From JAXDBV01 sp034678415 (GTDB taxonomy: Bacteria > Bacteroidota > Bacteroidia > Bacteroidales > VadinHA17), in assembly GCA_034678415.1 (NCBI GenBank), contig JAXDBV010000254.1, forward strand, positions 1 to 14,457: DNA of 14,457 nucleotides, in the 5' to 3' direction. Within the stretch, counting starts at the first letter, position 1, and each line of letters begins with the position of its first letter. The notes below the pieces were generated by a model. The model searched no databases. It had not been told where the DNA came from and saw nothing but the letters and a program-made list of their open reading frames with translations. Position numbers and translations under genes: made by a program. This document shows positions 1-6,540 of the stretch, piece by piece.

Positions 1-585
1 GATCAGCGACTGGTTCATCACCCTGAGCTTTGTCAGGATCAGCTCGCTGTTTAGGTGGTTGCTGACCTGGCTTAGCGGTATATGTCCGGTCACCACCCCG
101 ATTTTCAACACATCACTCACGAGGAACATCATTCCTTTGGTCTTAAATACCTGTTCAAGATATTCCGTATGTCCGGGAAAACGGAACGCCTCCGACTGTA
201 TATTGCTCTTGTGAAAGGGCGCCGTCACCAGGGCATGGATCTTACCGTCCTTCAGGTCTTCCACGGAGGCGGCGAAGCAGGTTATTGCTGCCTGACCGGC
301 CTGCTCGCTGACCTTGCCCAGCTCAACCCTGATCTCATCATCCAGGCAATTGATCATATTGGCTCGTTTCTCCTGTGCCTCCTCGGGTTTCTTGATTATG
401 TTGAAACTGAAATTGGGTATGTTCAGCGCCTTGCGATGATAGGCGGCAACCTTCGGAGAACCGTATACAACAGGAGTGCACATCTCCAGTATCCGGTTAT
501 CGATCAACGTCTTTATGATCACCTCGTACCCGATACCGTTGAAATCACCCTGCGTGATGCCTATTTTAAGCCTGGATTCTTCCAT
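1..585 (-). CDS. pdxA: 4-hydroxythreonine-4-phosphate dehydrogenase PdxA (N-terminal part, cut by window edge)
   Basis: PdxA oxidises 4-phosphohydroxy-L-threonine with NAD in the DXP-dependent branch of pyridoxal phosphate (vitamin B6) synthesis, in the cytoplasm. The frame starts at the ATG at 585 and stays open to base 1, giving 195 residues; the family is usually about 330-360, so the C-terminal third lies outside the window. Visible family motifs are the N-terminal GDFNGIGYEV (residues 13-22, a variant of GDPAGIGPE), ALVTAPFHK (118-126), FPGHTE with substrate-binding His139-Thr140 (137-142), and TGHIPL with the first metal-ligand histidine, His168. It lies 90 bases downstream of pepA on the same strand, across a very A+T-rich spacer. 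No Shine-Dalgarno is evident before the ATG, as is usual in Bacteroidota. The assignment is firm; the missing C-terminus cannot be checked for the other metal-ligand histidines. Confidence 0.93.
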   Translation of the reverse strand, partial: MEESRLKIGITQGDFNGIGYEVIIKTLIDNRILEMCTPVVYGSPKVAAYHRKALNIPNFSFNIIKKPEEAQEKRANMINCLDDEIRVELGKVSEQAGQAAITCFAASVEDLKDGKIHALVTAPFHKSNIQSEAFRFPGHTEYLEQVFKTKGMMFLVSDVLKIGVVTGHIPLSQVSNHLNSELILTKLRVMNQSLI

Positions 586-675
586 TTTTATCTAAATATT
601 ATTTAGTTAATATTAATAAATAATAAGAAAGATTTAATAATATTTAAATAATAATCTTATATTATTTATATATAA
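586..675. promoter_or_regulatory. Extremely A+T-rich pepA-pdxA spacer
   Basis: Only about 5 of the 90 bases from 601 to 690 are G or C, while the flanking genes are near 45-50% G+C. On the minus strand it holds an imperfect A+T-rich stem (629-634 pairing with 653-658) that could act as a weak pepA terminator, and it must also hold any promoter used by pdxA. No TAnnTTTG box is visible, so the exact promoter cannot be placed. Regulatory role is inferred from position and composition only. Confidence 0.4.
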
Positions 676-2109
676 TTAAACATTATTAAAGAATTCAAAA
701 AGCAATCGAACTCCGATTCCTGTCGCTCCTTTTCCGAAGTATGAATAATCTTTTGTGACGTAGGCACAACCGGCGATATCGAGATGAATAAAGGGGTAAT
801 CCGTAAAATATTCTAGGAATTTACCGGCCGTAATGGCTCCTCCCTCACGGCCACCCACATTCTTGATATCGGCAATTTCCGATTTCAGTTGTTCCATGTA
901 TTCGTTCCACAGGGGAAACTCCACGATCCGTTCGTTTACGGCCGATCCAGCATCCTGGAGTTTTTTAAACACCTTGGAAGGTGCGTTGCTCAGGCCTACC
1001 ATTCCGAAATGACCGATAGCCATTTGAGCCGAGCCGGTAAGTGTAGCCAGGTTGATCAGGAGTCCGGGGTGGTATTGTTTGGCATAGCTAAGGGCGTCGG
1101 CCAGTATCATTCGTCCTTCCGCATCGGAGTTCAACACCTCGACCGTAGAGCCGTTGTACATGGTAATCACATCTCCGGGTGCATAGGCATTACCGGAGGG
1201 ACGGTTATCGGTAGCAGGCACCAGTCCAATGATATGCAGGGGTAATCCCGCTCTGGCGATGGCATATAAGGCAGCCGCAACGGCCGCTGCTCCTGCCATA
1301 TCCGATTTCATGCTGTCCATACTCTCTTTCGTGGGTTTCAGGCTAAGCCCTCCGGTATCATACACCACGCCTTTTCCTAGAAGAACATAAGGCTTGTTGT
1401 TCTTTGGCTTGGGAGGCTTCCATTCCATGATGGTGAAGGTCGGTGGATCAATGCTGCCCTGGTTTACTGCCAGGAGCCCGCCCATCCGCAGGCTCTCTAT
1501 CTTCTTCTTGTTGAACACCTCCACACTGAATCCTGCATCGCGGCCCATAGCGGTAAATGCCTCGGCCAACCGCGTGGCAGTGAGGTATGATACCGGCTCA
1601 TTCACGAGGTCGCGGCACAGGAATACAGCATCCACCAGTATGTTGAGGCGTTCCACGTCTTTATCTCTGATGACAGGGCTCGCGAGAACAATCTTCTTCA
1701 GGCGGAATTGCTTCTTTTCCTTGTCGGTGATGTATTTTACAAAGCGGTAACTGCTGAGAGTCAGTCCCTCAGCCAGCGACAGAACAACGTCTGCCTTTTC
1801 ATTCCTTCCGTCAATGTATATCTCATCCGTTCCATGCTCGCTCAACCGCCTGTATAACTGATGACCTGATTTCCTGACGGATTCCATGTATGTGTGGTAA
1901 TCTTTTTCCTTTTTCAGAAAAAGTAGGTACAGCATATGAGTATAGTGGTTTAACTCAATAAGGTTCTGCCCCCGGCTGATCCTCTCCCTTACATACCTGT
2001 TCTCAGGAGTGGTCAGTCCCAGGCTGGTCGGCCGGGTACCTGTTGAGAGGAGGCGGACATACGATTTGCCCCCGGGGATCGTGCTGGTCTTCAGTATTTC
2101 GATCTGCAT
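676..2109 (-). CDS. pepA: Leucyl aminopeptidase, M17 family
   Basis: Cytoplasmic dinuclear-metal aminopeptidase that removes N-terminal residues from peptides during protein turnover. The product is 477 residues, close to the family norm of about 480-500. The catalytic C-terminal domain (about 165-477) shows the metal and catalytic residues: GKGVVYDTGG with Lys246 and Asp251, Lys258 in SLKPT, Asp270 in SDMAGAAAV, and the M17 signature NSDAEGRM (327-334) with Asp329, Glu331 and Arg333. The signature normally reads NTDAEGRL, so two positions are conservatively changed. The N-terminal domain (1-160) is divergent, as usual in this family. The ATG at 2109 is preceded by a perfect inverted repeat at 2115-2127. 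It is separated from tatA by an intrinsic terminator, so it is probably transcribed from its own promoter, perhaps with pdxA. Assignment to M17 is secure; the substrate preference is not readable. Confidence 0.95.
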   Translation of the reverse strand: MQIEILKTSTIPGGKSYVRLLSTGTRPTSLGLTTPENRYVRERISRGQNLIELNHYTHMLYLLFLKKEKDYHTYMESVRKSGHQLYRRLSEHGTDEIYIDGRNEKADVVLSLAEGLTLSSYRFVKYITDKEKKQFRLKKIVLASPVIRDKDVERLNILVDAVFLCRDLVNEPVSYLTATRLAEAFTAMGRDAGFSVEVFNKKKIESLRMGGLLAVNQGSIDPPTFTIMEWKPPKPKNNKPYVLLGKGVVYDTGGLSLKPTKESMDSMKSDMAGAAAVAAALYAIARAGLPLHIIGLVPATDNRPSGNAYAPGDVITMYNGSTVEVLNSDAEGRMILADALSYAKQYHPGLLINLATLTGSAQMAIGHFGMVGLSNAPSKVFKKLQDAGSAVNERIVEFPLWNEYMEQLKSEIADIKNVGGREGGAITAGKFLEYFTDYPFIHLDIAGCAYVTKDYSYFGKGATGIGVRLLFEFFNNV

Positions 2110-2114
2110 GGGTA

Positions 2115-2127
2115 ACGATTTAATCGT
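2115..2127. promoter_or_regulatory. Perfect 13-base inverted repeat just upstream of pepA
   Basis: ACGATT-T-AATCGT has 6-base arms around one base and ends 6 bases before the pepA ATG at 2109. The position would allow a repressor operator or an effect on translation initiation. A short A+T-rich palindrome can arise by chance, so function is inference only. Confidence 0.3.
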
Positions 2128-2199
2128 GTAAAATTAATATTTTTTGGAGACATGTACCTGCAGTAGAATGGTAAGTCGCTGAAGAATCTAACGAGGATG

Positions 2200-2229
2200 A
2201 AAAAAGCCGCATACCTGTGGCAGCGGCTT
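2200..2229 (-). terminator. Intrinsic terminator of tatA
   Basis: Read on the minus strand, a 7-bp perfect stem AAGCCGC (2229-2223) / GCGGCTT (2210-2204) with a 12-base loop is followed by a U-run from the A-tract at 2205-2201. It begins 27 bases after the tatA stop codon, so it separates tatA from pepA. Confidence 0.85.
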
Positions 2230-2256
2230 GTCCAGTATGGGAAGTAAAAGGTATCC

Positions 2257-2454
2257 TTATTGTTCCTCGGCCTTTTTCTGACTGTCATTGGGTGATGACT
2301 CGTCCTTCACGGCTTTCTTAAATTCTCTCATGCCCTGTCCGAGTCCTTTCATGAGCTCAGGGATCTTCCTTCCCCCGAAAAAGAGCAATACTACCAGTAC
2401 GATAATAACTATCTGCCATGGACCGATGGCTCCTGCGATGATAAAAGCTGTCAT
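2257..2454 (-). CDS. tatA: Sec-independent protein translocase subunit TatA/TatE
   Basis: TatA is the pore-forming subunit of the twin-arginine translocase, which exports folded proteins across the inner membrane with TatC. From the ATG at 2454 the product is 65 residues, typical of TatA. It has a short N-terminal hydrophobic helix (about residues 3-26, containing IGPWQIVIIVLVVLLFF), the conserved FGGRKIPEL hinge, an amphipathic helix (LMKGLGQGMREFKKAVKD) and a charged, polar C-terminal tail. An in-frame TTG at 2487 would add 11 residues, but it lies inside the likely -7 promoter box (2485-2492), so the ATG at 2454 is the better start. The gene has its own promoter and terminator and stands alone; tatC is not in this window. 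The Tat-type signal of the amidohydrolase at 9515-10507 would be a client. Confidence 0.92.
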   Translation of the reverse strand: MTAFIIAGAIGPWQIVIIVLVVLLFFGGRKIPELMKGLGQGMREFKKAVKDESSPNDSQKKAEEQ

Positions 2455-2484
2455 TTTGCGTAATATTATGGATTCTAAAGCATA

Positions 2485-2492
2485 CAAAGCTA
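2485..2492 (-). promoter_or_regulatory. Bacteroidota -7 promoter box of tatA
   Basis: On the minus strand this reads TAGCTTTG, a perfect match to TAnnTTTG. It lies 30 bases upstream of the tatA ATG. A TTTTC upstream could serve as a weak -33 element at slightly long spacing. No strong -33 TTTG is seen. Confidence 0.5.
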
Positions 2493-2531
2493 ATAATTAT
2501 TTTTCATACCTGACGAAAAATCCAGGTCTAT

Positions 2532-3851
2532 CTACCTTGTGAAGAGCCTCACAATGTCATTTCCATTGGCGAAGATCAGCAAGCCAAGGAGGATAAGCAT
2601 TCCGGTTAGCTGGGCATATTCCATGAACTTATCGCCGGGTTTTCTTCCGGCGGCGATTTCATACAGGATGAACATCACATGTCCGCCGTCCAGGGCCGGG
2701 ATTGGCAGTATATTCATGAAAGCCAGGATCACCGACAGGAAGGCGGTCATGTTCCAGAACCTGTTCCAGTCCCATTTCTTTGGAAACAGGCTGCCGATGG
2801 TTCCGAAACCTCCCAGTTGACGCGCCCCGGCCGGAGAGAACAGCAGTTTGAGCTGTTTGACATAGAATACCAGTGTTTTCACCCCGAGGCTGATACCCGC
2901 CGGGATAGAGGCCAGGAAGCCGTATTGTATCCTTTTAATGCTGAAGAAATGGTCATACGGTTTGTTCCCGATACCAATAAAACCATCATCGGGCAGTGTA
3001 AACTGCAATGCCACAAGCTTACCTTCACGGCCAACTGTTACTTCCACCTCTTTCCCGAGGTGTTCATTTTTGATTTTATCGAACTCGTTATAAAAAGGGG
3101 TGGAGACACCGTTGAAAGCGACGATGCTGTCGTTTTTCATGAACCCCGCTGCGGCTGCAATCTTTCCCGGTATGATGCTGTCAATGACAAAGGGCACACG
3201 GATACTTAACAGGTTACGTATCTCCCGGCCGATGACCTGCTGTGAGAAATCATCGGGCAGCCGTATGTTTTGTTCCCGGCCGTCCCTGAGTACCGTTACC
3301 TCCGAGGCATCATGCACCAGCAGCCGGGGTACAATGTCGAGGTAGTCCTCTATATTCGTATTATCAATCTTGATAATAATATCCCCGTCGCGGAATCCCA
3401 CTTCACGGGCATAGGGGTGAAAATCATAACCATATTTCACATCACGGGCACGGAGGAATTCCTCACCCCAGGTGAAAAGGATCATGGCGTAGATGAACAA
3501 AGCAAGGATGAAGTTAACCACCACACCTCCGAGCATGATCATCAGTCGCTGCCATGCCGGCTTGGAACGGAACTCATAGGGCTGCGGAGGCTTTTTCATC
3601 TGCTCCTTGTCGAGGGATTCATCGATCATCCCGGCAATTTTCACATATCCACCCAGGGGAAGCCATCCTATCCCGTATTCCGTTTCGCCTTTCTTATATT
3701 TGAAGAGGGAAAACCAGGGATTGAAAAACAGGTAAAACTTTTCCACCCGTGTTTTGAATATTCGGGCAAATATAAAGTGGCCGATCTCATGTAAAATGAC
3801 CAGGATGGACAAACTCAGCAGGAGGCCGGCTATTTGTGTCAATACTCCCAT
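2532..3851 (-). CDS. rseP: RIP metalloprotease RseP (site-2 protease)
   Basis: Inner-membrane zinc protease that cleaves membrane-embedded substrates, in many bacteria anti-sigma factors and leftover signal peptides. The 439 residues match the usual length of about 440-450. The active-site motif HEIGH (21-25, with His21, Glu22, His25) sits in the first membrane helix. GGYVK (67-71) follows, then a second helix (about 104-127), two PDZ-like domains (about 135-200 with GFRDGDIIIKIDN, and about 215-285 with GFMKNDSIVAFNG), and the C-terminal NILPIPALDGGH (380-391), whose Asp388 is the third zinc ligand. The last helix is near 413-428. It lies downstream of dxr with a 62-base gap, in the same order as the dxr-rseP neighbourhood seen in many bacteria. 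Probably the last gene of the M23 peptidase-dxr-rseP operon. Confidence 0.95.
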   Translation of the reverse strand: MGVLTQIAGLLLSLSILVILHEIGHFIFARIFKTRVEKFYLFFNPWFSLFKYKKGETEYGIGWLPLGGYVKIAGMIDESLDKEQMKKPPQPYEFRSKPAWQRLMIMLGGVVVNFILALFIYAMILFTWGEEFLRARDVKYGYDFHPYAREVGFRDGDIIIKIDNTNIEDYLDIVPRLLVHDASEVTVLRDGREQNIRLPDDFSQQVIGREIRNLLSIRVPFVIDSIIPGKIAAAAGFMKNDSIVAFNGVSTPFYNEFDKIKNEHLGKEVEVTVGREGKLVALQFTLPDDGFIGIGNKPYDHFFSIKRIQYGFLASIPAGISLGVKTLVFYVKQLKLLFSPAGARQLGGFGTIGSLFPKKWDWNRFWNMTAFLSVILAFMNILPIPALDGGHVMFILYEIAAGRKPGDKFMEYAQLTGMLILLGLLIFANGNDIVRLFTR

Positions 3852-3865
3852 GAAATAATAATCTG

Positions 3866-3887
3866 GTTAATTTGCCTGCAAATTAAC
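3866..3887. repeat. Perfect inverted repeat (hairpin) between dxr and rseP
   Basis: Arms GTTAATTTGC (3866-3875) and GCAAATTAAC (3878-3887) are perfect complements separated by only CT. In the transcript this folds into a stem of about 9 bp with a tetraloop, 14 bases before the rseP start codon. No U-run follows in the direction of transcription, so it is unlikely to be a full terminator. It could modulate rseP translation, stabilise an mRNA end, or be an operator. Confidence 0.55.
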
Positions 3888-3913
3888 GGTATAAATTTTA
3901 AAAATGGAAAAAA

Positions 3914-5077
3914 TCATAGCTGTAAATCACGGATGATGGATACTGCCAGGTTCCTTGCTTCTTCATCGGTACGCACATAGTCTTCATACTCAGGCTTTTC
4001 AATAAAGCCTGACCGGTTAAGGGTTTTTTCAATCACCACAGGTATTTGCATAAATCGGAGGCGTTTTTTCCGGAACGCTTCCACCGCCAGCTCATTGGCG
4101 GCATTCATCACGCACGGCATATTACCGCCTTTACGCATGCATTCGAGGGCAATAGCCAGGTTGGGAAAATTCGACAGATCGGGCTGCCGGAAGCTCAGTT
4201 CCAGGGAACTGTTAAAATCAATCCGTGTGTATGTGGAAGGAAGACGATGAGGGTAGGACAGGGCATACAGGATGGGGAACCGCATATCCGGGACACTGAG
4301 CTGAGCTTTTACCGATCCGTCGATGAACTGCACCATGGAGTGTATGACCGACTGGGGGTGTATCACCACTTCGATCTGTGTGGGTTCCAGGCCGAAGAGC
4401 CAGCGGGCCTCAATGGCTTCCAGACCTTTATTCATCAAGCTGGCACTGTCAATGGTGATCTTTTCCCCCATTGACCAGTTGGGATGGTTCAGCGCCTGCT
4501 CAAGGGTGACATTTTCGAGGAATGTTTTGTCTTTCCCGTAAAAAGGCCCTCCCGATGCTGTAAGGATAATCTTTTCAACCGCAGAGTGTTCCTCTCCTGC
4601 CAGACACTGGAAAATGGCGGAATGTTCGGAATCGACAGGTATGATCTTCACGTTCCTTTCGCGGGCGAGGCGCAGTACCAGTTCACCGGCCACCACGAGT
4701 GTCTCCTTATTAGCCAGGGCCAGCTGCTTGCCTGCCGATATAGCGGTAAGGGTTGGCAGCAGACCCGCATAGCCCACCATGGATGATACGACCAGATCGG
4801 TCTCGTCCCATCCTGCCAGCTCGGCCACCGCATCATTGCCGGCCTTTACCTCAATGGGCAACCCGTTGAGAGCCCCCTTCAGCTTTTGATACTTGTCTTT
4901 ATTGGCGATGGCAACGGCCGACGGCCTGTACTTCTTTGCCTGTGATACCAGTAGAGGGACATTCTCCCCTCCAGCAATGGCTTTCAGCTCATATAATCCG
5001 GGATAGGTGCTGATCACTTCCAGGGCTTGCGACCCCACAGAACCCGTCGAACCAAGAACGGTGATTCTTTTCTTCAT
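3914..5077 (-). CDS. dxr: 1-deoxy-D-xylulose-5-phosphate reductoisomerase
   Basis: Dxr (IspC) converts DXP to 2-C-methyl-D-erythritol 4-phosphate with NADPH, the committed step of the MEP isoprenoid pathway, in the cytoplasm. The product is 387 residues from the ATG at 5077, as expected (E. coli about 398). An in-frame TTG at 5086 is possible but MKKRITVLGSTG is the standard family N-terminus. Motifs seen are the NADPH-binding GSTGSVG (9-15), ANKET (122-126), metal ligands Asp149 and Glu151 in PVDSEHSAIFQCL, TASGGPF (173-179), HPNWSMG (198-204), and MNKGLEAIEA (215-224) with Asn216, Lys217 and metal ligand Glu220. It starts 25 bases after the M23 peptidase stop and is followed by rseP, so the three are probably co-transcribed. 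Confidence 0.96.
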   Translation of the reverse strand: MKKRITVLGSTGSVGSQALEVISTYPGLYELKAIAGGENVPLLVSQAKKYRPSAVAIANKDKYQKLKGALNGLPIEVKAGNDAVAELAGWDETDLVVSSMVGYAGLLPTLTAISAGKQLALANKETLVVAGELVLRLARERNVKIIPVDSEHSAIFQCLAGEEHSAVEKIILTASGGPFYGKDKTFLENVTLEQALNHPNWSMGEKITIDSASLMNKGLEAIEARWLFGLEPTQIEVVIHPQSVIHSMVQFIDGSVKAQLSVPDMRFPILYALSYPHRLPSTYTRIDFNSSLELSFRQPDLSNFPNLAIALECMRKGGNMPCVMNAANELAVEAFRKKRLRFMQIPVVIEKTLNRSGFIEKPEYEDYVRTDEEARNLAVSIIRDLQL

Positions 5078-5102
5078 CAGCGGCAACAGATGCTAACGAT
5101 GG

Positions 5103-5966
5103 TTAAAATACAATATATTCTTCAGGATTCAGAGGGGTGCCTTTATGCCATAGTTCGAAATGCAGGTGAGGCCCCGTGGTGAACTCACCCGAGTTACCGA
5201 TGATGGCAATCGCTTCACCGGCTTTCACGAAGGCTCCCGTTTCTTTCAACAGCTCCTTGTTATGCTTATAGATGGATACCAGGTCGTTGGCATGCTGGAT
5301 CTGAATAACATACCCTGTTTCCAGGGTCCATGTGGCCGACATTACCGTTCCATCGAGCACCGCCTTCACCAGGTCGTTCGGCCCGGCAACAATATCAATG
5401 CCGAGGTGATTTTCCAGGGCATTGAAAGCCTGCACCACGATACCCTTGACAGGGGAGATGAAGTACATGCTGGCAAGGTCGGTCCGGCCTGACCTTGGCT
5501 CACTGACAAGAAGATTATACTTTTCTTCCTTTTCGATCTGCTGACGGAGCATGGAATCTTCGGCCGAGGTTTCAAAACGGATGGCATTTGTTACGGTGCT
5601 GATCCTGGGAGAGGTGTAGGTGCTGTCAGGCACCTTCCCCGACACGATGGCATTAATCACCTCGAAGTACCTGTCACGCTTCTCCAGTTCCATCTGTAAT
5701 GAGTCAAGCCGGTAGGCGTTCATCACAATGTTACGGCGCATGATCCCGTCGGGATAACCGGGGATGAGCTCACGCACATTGGTAAAAGCGATCAGGGAGG
5801 AGACGGCCACCACGATAAGCAGTACAATACCCCCGAATGCAAAGAGTGCTTCCAGCCTGGATAGCCTGAAGCGAAACACCTCCTCGAAGGTGATATCGTT
5901 TATAACCAGGAAACGGTACTTCTGCCTCCAGGTTGACTCCTTCTTTTTATTGTCATTTACGGCCAT
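5103..5966 (-). CDS. Membrane-anchored M23 family metallopeptidase
   Basis: Putative periplasmic peptidoglycan endopeptidase (LytM/M23 fold) or, if it acts as a regulator, an activator of cell-wall hydrolases. Order along 287 residues: a basic cytoplasmic N-terminus (1-38), one membrane helix (about 40-61), a linker with probable coiled-coil character (about 80-155, rich in Leu, Glu, Arg), and a C-terminal M23 domain (about 170-287). The zinc site is complete: His187 and Asp191 in HLGID, and His269 in GPHLHFE. The catalytic His235 (IYKHN) and His267 are also present, so it should be active rather than a degenerate LytM regulator. It has no cleavable signal peptide. It is the first gene of the probable operon with dxr and rseP and has a good -7 box 24 bases upstream. 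No gene symbol is assigned. Confidence 0.9.
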   Translation of the reverse strand: MAVNDNKKKESTWRQKYRFLVINDITFEEVFRFRLSRLEALFAFGGIVLLIVVAVSSLIAFTNVRELIPGYPDGIMRRNIVMNAYRLDSLQMELEKRDRYFEVINAIVSGKVPDSTYTSPRISTVTNAIRFETSAEDSMLRQQIEKEEKYNLLVSEPRSGRTDLASMYFISPVKGIVVQAFNALENHLGIDIVAGPNDLVKAVLDGTVMSATWTLETGYVIQIQHANDLVSIYKHNKELLKETGAFVKAGEAIAIIGNSGEFTTGPHLHFELWHKGTPLNPEEYIVF

Positions 5967-5989
5967 ACGAAAGAGATCCGGTTAGGGTA

Positions 5990-5997
5990 CAAAGATA
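5990..5997 (-). promoter_or_regulatory. Bacteroidota -7 promoter box of the M23 peptidase-dxr-rseP operon
   Basis: On the minus strand this reads TATCTTTG, a perfect TAnnTTTG match, 24 bases before the ATG at 5966. Transcription would begin near 5983 with a leader of under 20 bases. The -33 element is not a clear TTTG at the usual 19-21 base spacing (a TTTTTC lies slightly too far upstream). Confidence 0.55.
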
Positions 5998-6021
5998 CAA
6001 AGAAATGGGTTGCATGAATTG

Positions 6022-6041
6022 AAAAACGACCTGCCCCGTTT
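6022..6041 (-). terminator. Weak terminator-like hairpin after the superoxide reductase gene
   Basis: On the minus strand AAACGG (6041-6036) can pair with TCGTTT (6029-6024, one G-U pair), followed by a short T-run. It starts 5 bases after the stop codon. The stem is short, so it may be only partly effective. Confidence 0.3.
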
Positions 6042-6045
6042 ATTT

Positions 6046-6432
6046 TCATTTTACGATGGTTACCTGCTTTTCTTCGCTCTGCCATAACCCGTGGTTTGTG
6101 CATACGGCCATTGCCGTAAGGTTCATGTTCACCGGCCCGGGAACGATGTAAAAATCGGCTTCCACCTGCCCCGGTTTATTCCCCAAAACACCCGGTGTGT
6201 AATGAATCCCCGCAAGAAGCGTCTCCCGGTTCCATAACTGGACATAACTGATGAAATGATCGGGATTGTCGGGATGAGAGTAGTGTTCTCCAACCACCAC
6301 CTTTACCCGGAATTTCTCACCTTCCCGGGCAGTGTCGGCACATATGACACGGGGTGTGTGACGGTCAAAATAATCCTTCCGGATTTCCTTCTCCTCTTTT
6401 GTGATATCGACGGGTTTAAATACTCTTGGCAT
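6046..6432 (-). CDS. Superoxide reductase, 1Fe neelaredoxin type
   Basis: Reduces superoxide to hydrogen peroxide at a mononuclear iron centre without making oxygen, a protective enzyme typical of anaerobes and microaerophiles. The 128 residues fit the single-domain class that lacks the N-terminal desulforedoxin domain. The iron ligands align with the Pyrococcus enzyme: His25 (DRHTP), His53 (SHP), His59 (DHFI), Cys111 and His114 in CTNHGLW. The usual EKHVP motif, whose Glu is a sixth ligand and whose Lys helps protonation, is DRHTP here, so Glu is Asp and Lys is Arg. Both changes are conservative. The start is the ATG at 6432. Its neighbours do not supply a rubredoxin electron donor. It diverges from the lipoprotein gene at 6541, sharing an intergenic region of about 100 bases. 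Confidence 0.88.
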   Translation of the reverse strand: MPRVFKPVDITKEEKEIRKDYFDRHTPRVICADTAREGEKFRVKVVVGEHYSHPDNPDHFISYVQLWNRETLLAGIHYTPGVLGNKPGQVEADFYIVPGPVNMNLTAMAVCTNHGLWQSEEKQVTIVK

Positions 6433-6540
6433 AGTACGCTGATGTTAACAGGGCAGAAAACAGATTGAGCGTTAAAAGTAAATTATTTTTATCGGATTTG
6501 ATTAATTTCACCACTAATGTATATAGCAATTTATCCCCAT

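Noticed and set aside
2091..2288. A 65-codon minus-strand frame between tatA and pepA
   Set aside because: It overlaps the ends of both genes and the tatA terminator and has no recognisable content.
2499..2531. A possible terminator after rseP (ACCTG/CAGGT stem)
   Set aside because: Only 5 bp with a 10-base loop and no T-run on the minus strand.
6497..6527. A possible promoter TTTG-N19-TATATAGC before the lipoprotein gene
   Set aside because: The -7 box matches the consensus poorly (TAGC instead of TTTG), so it is not listed as a feature.
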